A DNA stretch of 57,499 bases from [Clostridium] clostridioforme AGR2157 (lineage in GTDB: Bacteria; Bacillota; Clostridia; Lachnospirales; Lachnospiraceae), in the NCBI RefSeq assembly GCF_000424325.1, contig NZ_KE384164.1, positions 31,786 through 89,284 on the forward strand, in the 5' to 3' direction. The notes below the pieces were generated by a model. That model saw nothing but the letters and a program-made list of their open reading frames with translations, made no database searches and was not told the origin of the DNA. Shown piece after piece: positions 34,569 to 42,970 of the stretch. The position numbers were made by a program, and so were the translations under genes. Within the stretch, counting starts at the first letter, position 1, and every line of letters starts with the position of its first letter.

Positions 34569-35801
34569 TTACTGACCCTTCTTGGCAGATTCTACCTCAG
34601 CCATCTTCATAGCCCTTACCTTAAGGGGAAGTCCGAACAGGGTGATGAAACCGTCTGCGTCATGGTGGTCGTACAGGTCGCCTGTGGTGAAGGAAGCCAG
34701 GGACTCGCTGTATAAGGAGTATGGGGATGTGGTTCCGGCCTTGATGATATTGCCCTTGTACAGTTTGAATTTCACTTCGCCTGTCACATATTCCTGGGTG
34801 GACTCTACAAATGCCTGGACAGCCTCGCGCAGTGGGGTAAACCACTTGCCCTCATAAACAATCTGGGCCAACTTATCAGCCATGGTCTTTTTGGTCTCCA
34901 TGGTGGCCCGGTCTAATACCAGTTCCTCCAGCTGCTTATGGGCTTCCATGAGAATGGTTCCGCCTGGTGTCTCATACACGCCCCGGGACTTCATGCCTAC
35001 CACGCGGTTTTCCACGATGTCCACAATGCCGATGCCATGTTTTCCGCCCAGCTCATTTAACTTGCGGATAATATCGGAAACCTTCATCTTCTGGCCGTTT
35101 ACGCTGGTGGGAACGCCTTTTTCAAAGGTCATGGTCACATACTCGCCTTCGTCCGGCGCCTTTTCAGGAGTCACGCCAAGTACAAGCAGGTGCTCGTAGT
35201 TTGGTTCCTGTGACGGATCTTCTAACTCCAGGCCCTCGTGGCTGATATGCCATAAGTTCCTGTCACGGCTGTAGCTGCTGTCCGCGGAGAAGGGCAGGTC
35301 AATGCCGTGCTGCTTGCAGTATTCAATCTCGTCCTCGCGGGACTGCATGGTCCATACATCGGTCATACGCCAGGGAGCGATGATTTTGATATCAGGAGCC
35401 AGGGCCTTGATGCCCAGCTCAAAACGAATCTGGTCATTGCCCTTGCCGGTAGCGCCGTGGCAGATGGCTGAGGCGCCTTCCTTACGTGCAATCTCAACCA
35501 GTCTCTTGGCAATGGCAGGACGGGCCATGGAGGTGCCTAAGAGGTATTTGTTTTCATATACTGCATTGGCCTTTACACAGGGCATGATGTAATTGTCGCA
35601 GAAATCATCCACTAAATCTTCAATATATAATTTGGAAGCACCGGATAATTTGGCTCTCTCGTCCAGGCCGTCTAATTCACTGCCCTGGCCGCAGTCGATG
35701 CAGCAGCAGATGACTTCATAACCAAAATGCTCCTTTAGCCACGGAATGATTGCGGTGGTATCCAGTCCGCCGGAATAAGCTAAAACTACTTTTTCTTTCA
35801 T
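34569..35801 (-). CDS. argG: Argininosuccinate synthase
   Basis: A 410-residue ATP-dependent ligase joining citrulline and aspartate. The N-type ATP pyrophosphatase loop is [16 protein letters not shown]. Other family blocks are [64 protein letters not shown] and the [26 protein letters not shown] end. The start is the ATG at 35799-35801 after AGGAGG, matching [12 protein letters not shown]; a longer frame to 35843 has no ribosome site. It is transcribed alone from a good promoter (35845-35873) and shares a 248-bp control region with divergent argC. Confidence 0.97.
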   Translation of the reverse strand: MKEKVVLAYSGGLDTTAIIPWLKEHFGYEVICCCIDCGQGSELDGLDERAKLSGASKLYIEDLVDDFCDNYIMPCVKANAVYENKYLLGTSMARPAIAKRLVEIARKEGASAICHGATGKGNDQIRFELGIKALAPDIKIIAPWRMTDVWTMQSREDEIEYCKQHGIDLPFSADSSYSRDRNLWHISHEGLELEDPSQEPNYEHLLVLGVTPEKAPDEGEYVTMTFEKGVPTSVNGQKMKVSDIIRKLNELGGKHGIGIVDIVENRVVGMKSRGVYETPGGTILMEAHKQLEELVLDRATMETKKTMADKLAQIVYEGKWFTPLREAVQAFVESTQEYVTGEVKFKLYKGNIIKAGTTSPYSLYSESLASFTTGDLYDHHDADGFITLFGLPLKVRAMKMAEVESAKKGQ

Positions 35802-35844
35802 ATTAATATCCTCCTGAGATTGCTGTACTGATTGAACTTTCATA

Positions 35845-35873
35845 AATATACAACATTATGTGATAAAATGCAA
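35845..35873 (-). promoter_or_regulatory. Promoter of argG
   Basis: On the minus strand TTGCAT (35868-35873), 17 nt, TATATT (35845-35850), about 45 nt before the argG ATG. Confidence 0.65.
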
Positions 35874-35902
35874 GTGCTAAATAAAAATTTTTAAAAAGAT
35901 GT

Positions 35903-35936
35903 TGCATATTATGCATTTATAATGTATAATTATGAA
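35903..35936. promoter_or_regulatory. Candidate pair of ArgR boxes between argG and argC
   Basis: A perfect dyad TGCATA-t-TATGCA (35903-35915) and an imperfect relative TGTATAATTATGAA (35923-35936) have centres about 20-21 bp apart, two helical turns. ArgR hexamers bind paired AT-rich boxes with that spacing. The site lies about 30 bp upstream of the argG -35, so control might be by looping or by a further site. Sequence match only. Confidence 0.5.
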
Positions 35937-35978
35937 ATCTGAAAAGGGACCGGGAAATAAGGGTCATGAAAATGCTTC

Positions 35979-36007
35979 TTTTCATTAAAAGAAAAACTGA
36001 CTATAAT
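35979..36007 (+). promoter_or_regulatory. Promoter of the argC operon
   Basis: TTTTCA (35979-35984), 17 nt, TATAAT (36002-36007). The -10 is perfect and the -35 is weak, which fits a regulated promoter. Confidence 0.55.
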
Positions 36008-36049
36008 GAAGGCAGCAGCCAATATTTATAAATATAAGGAGATACGGAT

Positions 36050-37090
36050 ATGATTAAGGCAGGTATTATCGGTTCCACAGGATATGCGGGAGGAGAGCTG
36101 GCAAGGCTCCTGCTCCAGAGGGATGACATAGAGATTAAATGGTATGGTTCCAGAAGCTACATAGACCAGAAATATGCATCCATCTACCAGAACATGTTCC
36201 GGATTGTGGACGACGCGTGTATGGATGATAATATGAAGGAGCTGGCAGACCAGGTGGACGTGGTGTTCACCGCAACCCCTCAGGGCCTGTGCGCATCCCT
36301 GGTGGACGAGGACGTGTTGTCTAAGGTAAAGGTCATTGATTTAAGCGCTGACTTCCGTATTAAGGATGTGTCGGTTTATGAGAAATGGTATAAGCTGACC
36401 CATGCATCTGCGCAGTTCATCGGTGAAACCGTGTATGGGCTGCCTGAAATCAACCGGGAAAAGGTGAAGAAGGCCAGGCTCATTGCCAATCCGGGATGTT
36501 TCCCCACCTGCTCCTTCCTGTCCACGTATCCTCTGGTAAAGGAAGGGCTCATTGACCCCAATACCATCATCATCGATGCCAAGTCCGGCACATCCGGCGC
36601 AGGCAGGGGAAGCAAGGTGGACAGTCTGTACTGCGAGGTCAATGAGAACATTAAGGCTTACGGAGTGGCCTCCCACAGACATACGCCGGAGATAGAGGAG
36701 CAGCTGTCCTATGCGGCAGGAAAGCCGGTAACCATCAGCTTCACCCCTCACCTGGTACCAATGAACCGCGGAATCCTGGTGACGGCCTATGCCTCCCTTA
36801 CAAAGGAAGTGTCCTACGAGGAGGTAAAGGCTGTATACGACAAATATTATGCGGACGAATATTTTGTACGCGTCCTGGAAAAGGATGTGGTGCCCCAGAC
36901 CCGGTGGGTGGAGGGCAGCAATTTTGCAGACGTGAATTTTAAGATAGACACCAGAACCAACCGGGTGGTGATGATGGGAGCCATTGACAACATGGTCAAG
37001 GGAGCAGCAGGCCAGGCCATCCAGAACATGAACCTGATGTTCGGTCTGCCGGAGAATACGGGACTGAAGCAGATTCCTATTTTCCCCTGA
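36050..37090 (+). CDS. argC: N-acetyl-gamma-glutamyl-phosphate reductase
   Basis: A 346-residue NADPH enzyme for the third step of arginine synthesis. The Rossmann start KAGIIGSTGYAGGELARLL binds NADPH. The catalytic cysteine lies in ARLIANPGCFPTCSFL, with KSGTSGAGRGSK and HRHTPEIEEQL as further family blocks; His in FTPHLVPMNRGIL completes the active site. Length fits the long (type 1) subfamily. The ATG follows AAGGAG. It is the first gene of argC-GNAT-argJ-argB-argD. Confidence 0.96.
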   Translation: MIKAGIIGSTGYAGGELARLLLQRDDIEIKWYGSRSYIDQKYASIYQNMFRIVDDACMDDNMKELADQVDVVFTATPQGLCASLVDEDVLSKVKVIDLSADFRIKDVSVYEKWYKLTHASAQFIGETVYGLPEINREKVKKARLIANPGCFPTCSFLSTYPLVKEGLIDPNTIIIDAKSGTSGAGRGSKVDSLYCEVNENIKAYGVASHRHTPEIEEQLSYAAGKPVTISFTPHLVPMNRGILVTAYASLTKEVSYEEVKAVYDKYYADEYFVRVLEKDVVPQTRWVEGSNFADVNFKIDTRTNRVVMMGAIDNMVKGAAGQAIQNMNLMFGLPENTGLKQIPIFP

Positions 37091-37160
37091 TGGTTCAGGC
37101 TGTTGGTTTAGAGACGCTCTGAAAGGATAAAAGAGGGAAAAAGAAAGGAAACATGAGCTC

Positions 37161-37625
37161 ATGGCAGGTACGATGGATATCCTTATCCGTGAAATGACAA
37201 TAGCGGATTACGACCAGGTTTACGACCTGTGGACAGAAATCAAGGGATTTGGAATCAGAAGCATTGACGATTCCCGGGAGGGAGTGGTGCGCTTCCTCAG
37301 GAGGAATCCCACTACCAGTGTGGTGGCTGTCCAGTACGGTCATATTATAGGGAACATCCTCTGCGGCCATGACGGCAGGACCGGCTGCTTTTACCACGTG
37401 TGCGTGGCGCCGGGATACAGGAAACACGGCATCGGATACCGCATGGTCCGCTTTGCCATGGAGGCCCTGCAGAAAGAAGGAGTCAGCAAAATCAGCCTGA
37501 TTGCGTTTAAGGAGAATGAGGTGGGAAATGCGTTCTGGCAGGGAATCGGATGGCGGGAACGGGAGGATGTGAATACATACGAATTCATATTGAATGAGGA
37601 AAACATCACCCGGTTTGTACGGTAA
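37161..37625 (+). CDS. GNAT N-acetyltransferase embedded in the arginine cluster
   Basis: A 154-residue single-domain GNAT protein. The acetyl-CoA loop is VAPGYRKHGIGYRMVRFAMEAL; strand beta-4 is TGCFYHVCVAP, and the C-terminal AFWQGIGWREREDVNTYEF is typical. It lies between argC (70 nt upstream) and argJ (84 nt downstream). GNAT proteins of this size acetylate many amines, but the location raises the possibility of a short N-acetylglutamate synthase that starts the pathway when ArgJ cannot. ArgJ here looks bifunctional, so it could instead be a regulator or an unrelated acetylase. Function is inferred from context only. Confidence 0.8.
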   Translation: MAGTMDILIREMTIADYDQVYDLWTEIKGFGIRSIDDSREGVVRFLRRNPTTSVVAVQYGHIIGNILCGHDGRTGCFYHVCVAPGYRKHGIGYRMVRFAMEALQKEGVSKISLIAFKENEVGNAFWQGIGWREREDVNTYEFILNEENITRFVR

Positions 37626-37709
37626 AATGAAACGGAGTGCACCGTGACAAGGGGCCGGTGCATCTCCATATGACATAAAGGTATGGAAATAAATGGAGGA
37701 ACGAGAGAT

Positions 37710-38954
37710 ATGGATGAGTCAGGCAAGGGAATCAAAATCATAACCGGCGGCGTTACGGCTGCCAAGGGCTTTAAGGCTGCTTCCACGGCAGCCGGAATCA
37801 AATATAAGGACCGTCAGGACATGGCCATGATTTACAGTCAGGAGCCCTGCAGGTCAGCAGGCACCTTCACCACCAATATCGTGAAGGCAGCTCCCGTAAA
37901 ATGGGATAAGAACCAGGTGACAAGCGGGGCGCCTGCCCAGGCAGTGGTTATAAACGCAGGAATTGCCAATGCCTGTACCGGGGAAGAAGGCATGGGATAC
38001 TGCGCACAGACGGCCGAGGCAGCTGCCCAGGCCCTGGGAATTCCCGCTGAAAGCGTCCTGGTGGCATCCACAGGCGTCATCGGCATGCAGCTGCCCATGG
38101 ACAGGATTACGGCGGGGGTTAAGGCTATGGCTCCTCTGCTGGGCGAAAGCCTGGAGAGCGGCACCGGCGCCTCCAAGGCCATTATGACCACGGACACAAA
38201 GAACAAGGAGGTGGCTGTCCAATTTGAGCTGGGAGGAACCACTGTGACCATGGGCGGCATGTGCAAGGGTTCCGGCATGATTCATCCCAATATGTGCACC
38301 ATGCTGAGCTTTGTGACCACGGATGCGGCCATCAGCAGGGAGCTGCTCCAGGAAGCCCTCAGCCAGGATATCCAGGATACATACAACATGATTTCCGTGG
38401 ATGGGGACACATCCACCAATGATACGGTCCTCCTTCTGGCAAACGGTCTGGCCGGCAACAAAGAAATCACAGAGAAGGATGAGGATTACCATACCTTCTG
38501 CCGGGCCTTAAAGATTGTAAATGAAACATTAGCCAAAAAAATGGCAGGCGACGGCGAGGGCTGTACCGCGCTGTTTGAGGTGAAGGTAGTGGGAGCAGAG
38601 ACAAAGGAACAGGCCAAGGTTCTGGCGAAGTCGGTAATCTGTTCCAGCCTTACCAAGGCAGCCATCTTCGGCCACGACGCCAACTGGGGCAGGATACTCT
38701 GTGCCATGGGTTATTCAGGGGCACAGTTTGATCCGGAAAAGGTGGACCTGTATTTTGAGAGCGCGGCAGGGAAGATGCAGATCATTAAGGACGGCGTGGC
38801 CGCGGACTACAGCGAGGAACAGGCCACTCAGATTCTGTCAGAGTCTGAGGTGACGGCTGTGGCTGACATCAAGATGGGGGATGAGAAGGCCACTGCGTGG
38901 GGCTGCGACCTGACCTTTGATTATGTTAAGATTAATGCGGATTACCGTTCATAA
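37710..38954 (+). CDS. argJ: Glutamate N-acetyltransferase/ornithine acetyltransferase
   Basis: A 414-residue ArgJ that moves acetyl groups from N-acetylornithine to glutamate, recycling them in the pathway. It is made as one chain and cleaves itself before the nucleophilic Thr in KAIMTTDTKNKEVAV. Other family segments are GGVTAAKGFKAASTAAGIKYKDR, VVINAGIANACTGEEG, ESVLVASTGVIGMQLPMD, GGMCKGSGMIHPNMCTMLSF, and FGHDANWGRILCAMGY near the C-terminus. The ATG at 37710 follows GGAGG by 10 nt; the upstream ATG at 37683 is within the leader. It precedes argB, with leader element C in the 86-nt gap. Confidence 0.95.
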   Translation: MDESGKGIKIITGGVTAAKGFKAASTAAGIKYKDRQDMAMIYSQEPCRSAGTFTTNIVKAAPVKWDKNQVTSGAPAQAVVINAGIANACTGEEGMGYCAQTAEAAAQALGIPAESVLVASTGVIGMQLPMDRITAGVKAMAPLLGESLESGTGASKAIMTTDTKNKEVAVQFELGGTTVTMGGMCKGSGMIHPNMCTMLSFVTTDAAISRELLQEALSQDIQDTYNMISVDGDTSTNDTVLLLANGLAGNKEITEKDEDYHTFCRALKIVNETLAKKMAGDGEGCTALFEVKVVGAETKEQAKVLAKSVICSSLTKAAIFGHDANWGRILCAMGYSGAQFDPEKVDLYFESAAGKMQIIKDGVAADYSEEQATQILSESEVTAVADIKMGDEKATAWGCDLTFDYVKINADYRS

Positions 38955-38957
38955 TAT

Positions 38958-39032
38958 GGGCGCCAAGTGCCAGTGACATGTATCGCACGTAAGCGCCCAA
39001 AAGACGGGCGCCAAGTGCTCATAACGAGAGGA
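38958..39032 (+). promoter_or_regulatory. Leader element copy C, with a competing upstream strand
   Basis: Central strand GCAC-gtaa-GCGCCC (38985-38998) pairs with GGGCGC-caa-GTGC (39006-39018) around the loop AAAAGAC. The tail TCATAACGAGAGGAG carries the argB Shine-Dalgarno sequence, and the ATG begins 22 nt after the stem. An identical strand, GGGCGCCAAGTGC, also sits upstream (38958-38970) and could pair with the same central strand, so two exclusive folds are possible. Copy C shares 20 identical nt with copy B (about 38973-38992). Confidence 0.7.
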
Positions 39033-39040
39033 GTGGGAAG

Positions 39041-39931
39041 ATGAATTTGGAACCAATGCAGAAGGCGGCCGTGCTCATTGAGGCACTGCCCTATATCCAG
39101 CGTTTTAACAGGAAAATCGTGGTGGTGAAATACGGCGGAAGCGCCATGGTGGATGAGGAATTAAAGAAAAAGGTGATTCAGGATGTGGTGCTCCTTAAGC
39201 TGGTAGGCTTTAAGCCCATCATTGTGCACGGAGGCGGGAAGGAGATCAGCCGCTGGGTAGGTAAGGTGGGGATGGAGGCCCAGTTTAAGAACGGGCTCAG
39301 GGTCACGGACGAACCCACCATGGAGATTGCCGAGATGGTCCTCAATAAAGTAAATAAGAGCCTGGTCCAGCTGGTCAATGAGCTGGGCATCAATGCGGTG
39401 GGAATCAGCGGCAAGGACGGAATGATGCTTAAATGCCATAAGAAATACGCCGGCGGCGAGGACATCGGGTTTGTAGGCGATGTGGAGGAAGTGAATCCTA
39501 AAATCATATATGATTTGCTGGAAAAGGATTTTCTGCCTATCATCTGCCCCATTGGCTTTGATGAGGATTTCCTGAGCTATAACATCAATGCGGACGACGC
39601 GGCCTGCGCCATTGCCACGGCTGTGGAGGCGGAAAAGCTGGCCTTCCTTACAGATGTGGAGGGTGTGTATAAGGATTATGAGAATAAGTCCTCCCTTATA
39701 TCCGAGATGACGGTGGAGGAGGCCCAGAGCTTTGTGGACAGCGGCATGCTGGGAGGCGGCATGCTTCCCAAGCTTCAAAACTGCATCAACGCCATAAAGA
39801 ACGGCGTTTCCAGGGTGCATATCCTGGACGGACGCATTCCTCATTGCCTGCTGCTGGAAATCTTTACTGACAAGGGTATAGGAACCGCTATCTATAATTC
39901 AGAAGAAGACGAGAGGTATTATCATGGCTGA
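39041..39931 (+). CDS. argB: Acetylglutamate kinase
   Basis: A 296-residue amino-acid-kinase-family enzyme that phosphorylates N-acetylglutamate. Motifs are [19 protein letters not shown] (ATP), [14 protein letters not shown] (substrate), [31 protein letters not shown]-type Mg site ([21 protein letters not shown]) and [29 protein letters not shown]. The N-terminal helix of the arginine-sensitive hexameric form ([20 protein letters not shown]) is present, suggesting feedback inhibition by arginine. Its end overlaps argD by 8 nt. Translation start is governed by leader element C. Confidence 0.97.
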   Translation: MNLEPMQKAAVLIEALPYIQRFNRKIVVVKYGGSAMVDEELKKKVIQDVVLLKLVGFKPIIVHGGGKEISRWVGKVGMEAQFKNGLRVTDEPTMEIAEMVLNKVNKSLVQLVNELGINAVGISGKDGMMLKCHKKYAGGEDIGFVGDVEEVNPKIIYDLLEKDFLPIICPIGFDEDFLSYNINADDAACAIATAVEAEKLAFLTDVEGVYKDYENKSSLISEMTVEEAQSFVDSGMLGGGMLPKLQNCINAIKNGVSRVHILDGRIPHCLLLEIFTDKGIGTAIYNSEEDERYYHG

Positions 39932-41159
39932 GAAACAGTTGATGGAACGGGCGGAACAGGCCCTTTATAAGGTGTATAACCGGTTCCCAGTGGTATTTGA
40001 CCATGGGGAGGGAGTGAAACTTTACGATACAGAGGGAAACGAGTATCTGGATTTTGGCGCGGGCATTGCGGTCATGGCGCTGGGCTATGGGGATGAGGAG
40101 TATACAAAGGCCGTGGAGGACCAGCTTCACAAGCTGACCCATATCTCCAATCTGTTCTACAATCAGCCCTCCATTGAGGCGGGCGAGAAGCTGCTTAAGG
40201 CATCCCATATGGATAAGGTATTCTTTACCAACAGCGGCACCGAGGCCATTGAGGGCGCTCTTAAGATTGCAAAGCGCTTTCACTATAATAAACTTCACGA
40301 AACCATGGGAGACGGCTGCGACGGCTGCGAGGACCCGGAGCCGGACATGACCGGGGAAATCATTGCCATGAATCATTCCTTCCATGGAAGGAGCCTGGGC
40401 GCCCTGTCCGTCACCGGCAATGCCCGCTACCAGGAGCCCTTTAAGCCCCTTGTACCGGGAATCCGCTTCGCTGATTTCAACGACCTGGACAGCGTGAAAA
40501 AGCTGATTAACAGCAAGACCTGCGCGGTAATCATGGAGACCATCCAGGGAGAGGGCGGTATCTATCCTGCCACGGAGGAATTCATAAAAGGTGTCAGGAC
40601 CCTGTGCGATGAGTACGACCTGCTCCTTATACTGGATGAAATCCAGTGCGGCATGGGCCGTTCCGGGGAAATGTTTGCCTGGCAGCATTACGGCGTGAAG
40701 CCGGACGTGATGACAGTGGCCAAGGCGCTGGGAAACGGACTTCCCATAGGTGCCTTCCTGGCATGGGGCAAGGCGGCCAGTGCCATGGTTCCGGGTGACC
40801 ACGGCACCACCTATGGCGGCAATCCCCTGGTGACAGCGGGAGCCAGCGCAGTGCTTGATATTTTTGAGAAACGTCATATTACGGACCATGTAAAGGAGAT
40901 TGGCGCCTATCTCTACGAGAAGCTGGAGGAGCTGTCAAAGGAACTGGACTGCATCAGGGGACACCGGGGAATGGGATTGATTCAGGGACTGGAGTTCTCT
41001 GTACCGGCAGGCCCTATTGTGTCAAAAGCGCTGCTGGAGCAGAAGCTGGTGTTAATTAGCGCCGGGCCCAATATCATCCGTTTCGTTCCGCCTCTGGTGA
41101 TTGAGAAGGCGGATGTGGACGAGATGATGAAACGCCTTAGGGCAGCGGTTACAGAGTAA
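39924..41159 (+). CDS. argD: Acetylornithine aminotransferase with a CxxC insertion
   Basis: A 411-residue class III PLP aminotransferase. Signature regions are [19 protein letters not shown], the PLP aspartate in [29 protein letters not shown], and the Schiff-base lysine in [16 protein letters not shown]. It makes N-acetylornithine from the semialdehyde. Unusual is a ~16-residue acidic insertion (about 127-145, [18 protein letters not shown]) between the helix after the Gly-rich loop and the strand before [14 protein letters not shown]. It contains a CDGC pair that could bind metal or form a disulfide. Its start overlaps the argB end, and a tandem repeat and terminator follow. Confidence 0.95.
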   Translation: MAEKQLMERAEQALYKVYNRFPVVFDHGEGVKLYDTEGNEYLDFGAGIAVMALGYGDEEYTKAVEDQLHKLTHISNLFYNQPSIEAGEKLLKASHMDKVFFTNSGTEAIEGALKIAKRFHYNKLHETMGDGCDGCEDPEPDMTGEIIAMNHSFHGRSLGALSVTGNARYQEPFKPLVPGIRFADFNDLDSVKKLINSKTCAVIMETIQGEGGIYPATEEFIKGVRTLCDEYDLLLILDEIQCGMGRSGEMFAWQHYGVKPDVMTVAKALGNGLPIGAFLAWGKAASAMVPGDHGTTYGGNPLVTAGASAVLDIFEKRHITDHVKEIGAYLYEKLEELSKELDCIRGHRGMGLIQGLEFSVPAGPIVSKALLEQKLVLISAGPNIIRFVPPLVIEKADVDEMMKRLRAAVTE

Positions 41160-41251
41160 GGAATAGACTGCAGGGCAAGGAATAGATTGCAGGGCAAGGA
41201 ATAGATTGCAGGGCAAGGAATAGGTTTAGGGTAAGGGATAGGTTGTAGGGC
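41158..41251. repeat. Five-copy 19-bp tandem repeat after argD
   Basis: Unit AAGGAATAGATTGCAGGGC at 41158, 41177 and 41196 (the first differs by one base), then a degraded 18-nt copy at 41215 and a degraded copy at 41233. The array starts in the argD stop codon and lies just before the terminator. There are no spacers, so it is not a CRISPR array. Confidence 0.9.
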
Positions 41252-41273
41252 AAAGGAAGATGTCCCGCCCGCC

Positions 41274-41319
41274 AAAGGCGGCAGGAAACACCTGTAATAC
41301 AGGGGCCTGCCGCCTTTTT
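41274..41319 (+). terminator. Terminator of the argC operon
   Basis: AAAGGCGGCAGG (41274-41285) pairs with CCTGCCGCCTTT (41306-41317), with a nested CCTG/CAGG hairpin in the loop and T5 at the end. The stretch 41320-41535 is an AT-rich leader with TATAAT-like boxes but no clear -35. Confidence 0.9.
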
Positions 41320-41535
41320 ATATGGTTTGCCCGGTTCCTTAAGTAAATCTTTCGTTTTCATTTATGAAATGTTATGAAAATACTGGATGAAATATTTATG
41401 GCAAACCTATATAATAGCCTTATTAAATGAACAGCAATAGCGCGAGTGTTTATTTTTGTTGTATAAGTATGCCATATGTGATATAACTGTATTAATATAA
41501 ATAATACACTATCCGCTGGTATTAAGGAGGGAGTC

Positions 41536-42957
41536 ATGGGAACAGAGAAAAAAGCTGGTGATTTAGAGGAAATCCAGGTTTTGGAAGGCATTTCAGAGTC
41601 AGAGGAGATTGACCGCCGCGTGGAGGAGCTGATGGCTCCGGAGGATATAGGAAACGGAAAGAAAAAGAAGAAAAAGCATAAGGCCGGACCCCGGACATCG
41701 GAGGGGGGCTTACACCCTGTCCGGCGCTTTAAGGGGTTCAGCCGGAAGCGGAAGATAATCACGGTCCTGATACTGGCGGCAGTGGTTTTGTTTGGGTTCT
41801 CCCGTATGTCCGGAGGAAAGAAGGATATGGGAATCCCTGTTGCCGTGATGCCTCTTGCAAAACAGGACGTTCAGGAAAAGCTTACGGTAAGCGGTCCTGT
41901 ATCAGGAACAGACAGCGTGGACGTGGTGTCCAATATTCACGCGGAAATCACTGCCATGAATGTGAAGGAAGGCGATACCGTGACAAAGGGACAGGTGCTG
42001 GCCGTGGTGGACAGCACGGACCTGGAGCGGGAAGTGCAGATTGCCCAGAACGCCTACGACCTTGCGGTGGCTAATAAGCAGGAAAAGGATAAGGAAGCAG
42101 CCCTTGGATACGAAAAGGCAGTCCAGGATTTCCAGAAGGCCAGCCTGGATCACAGCAGGAACAGCCAGCTCTTTGCCACCGGCGACATTTCCCAGATGGA
42201 GCTGGAAGCCAGCGCCAATGCTCTGAATGACGCCAGAAGGCAGATGGAAGGCTACACGGTTGAGAATGGAAGAGGTGTTGCGGATTCGTCCTACGGCATT
42301 CAGATACAGAACGCGGCCTTTGATTTGGAGAAGAAAAAGGAAGAACTGGATAATACCCAGATAAGGAGCACCATTGACGGCACCGTGGTCCGCGTCAATT
42401 CCAAGGTGGGTCAGTTTGCGGATAAAGTAGAGGATGATAAACCCATTTTCAGCATCGAGAACCTGGAGCAGCTGGAGCTGGAAATCAAGGTAAGCGAGTT
42501 TTCCATCGGCAAGGTAAAGGTAGGACAGATGGCTACCATCACAGCGGATATCCTGGACGGTGAGACTGCACAAGGCGAAGTCATAAAGATATCACCCACA
42601 GGCGAGGAAAAAGGCGGCGGTTCCACGGAGAGGGTCATCCCCACTACCATACGGGTGGACGGCGGGAGCTCGAAGCTGATTGCGGGAATCACGGCAAAAG
42701 CAGAACTTTTAATCAGGGAGGCAAAGGATGTTTTCGTAGTTCCCACATCGGCACTTTTTGACGACGGGGAAGTGACATACATAGCCATTGCGCAGGATAT
42801 GAAGGTTAAGCGCATACCTGTGACCATGGGCGTGGACGGCGACGTGGTGGTGGAGGTCATTCCCACGGACGGCACAGTGCTGGAGGAGGGAATGCAGGTC
42901 ATCACCAATCCGGGACCCCATCTGGCGGACGGTGCTGCCGTGCTGATCACCCAGTAG
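41536..42957 (+). CDS. MacA-like efflux adaptor (membrane fusion) protein
   Basis: A 473-residue adaptor with a charged cytoplasmic N-terminus of ~70 residues, one membrane helix (about 73-92) and an extracytoplasmic body. That body has a half lipoyl domain (MPLAKQDVQEKLTVSGPVSG...VKEGDTVTKGQVLAVVDSTDLE), a coiled-coil hairpin (about 165-270), the second lipoyl half (NTQIRSTIDGTVVRVNSKVGQFA), and beta-barrel and membrane-proximal domains to the end. It resembles MacA/HlyD adaptors of tripartite pumps. The cytoplasmic extension is unusual. AAGGAGGG precedes the ATG. It heads an operon with an ABC ATPase, a permease and two TolC-fold proteins. Confidence 0.88.
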   Translation: MGTEKKAGDLEEIQVLEGISESEEIDRRVEELMAPEDIGNGKKKKKKHKAGPRTSEGGLHPVRRFKGFSRKRKIITVLILAAVVLFGFSRMSGGKKDMGIPVAVMPLAKQDVQEKLTVSGPVSGTDSVDVVSNIHAEITAMNVKEGDTVTKGQVLAVVDSTDLEREVQIAQNAYDLAVANKQEKDKEAALGYEKAVQDFQKASLDHSRNSQLFATGDISQMELEASANALNDARRQMEGYTVENGRGVADSSYGIQIQNAAFDLEKKKEELDNTQIRSTIDGTVVRVNSKVGQFADKVEDDKPIFSIENLEQLELEIKVSEFSIGKVKVGQMATITADILDGETAQGEVIKISPTGEEKGGGSTERVIPTTIRVDGGSSKLIAGITAKAELLIREAKDVFVVPTSALFDDGEVTYIAIAQDMKVKRIPVTMGVDGDVVVEVIPTDGTVLEEGMQVITNPGPHLADGAAVLITQ

Positions 42958-42970
42958 CAGGAGGCGCTGT

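Noticed and set aside
41158-41251. Tandem array considered as a CRISPR
   Set aside because: Units are 19 nt and abut without spacers.
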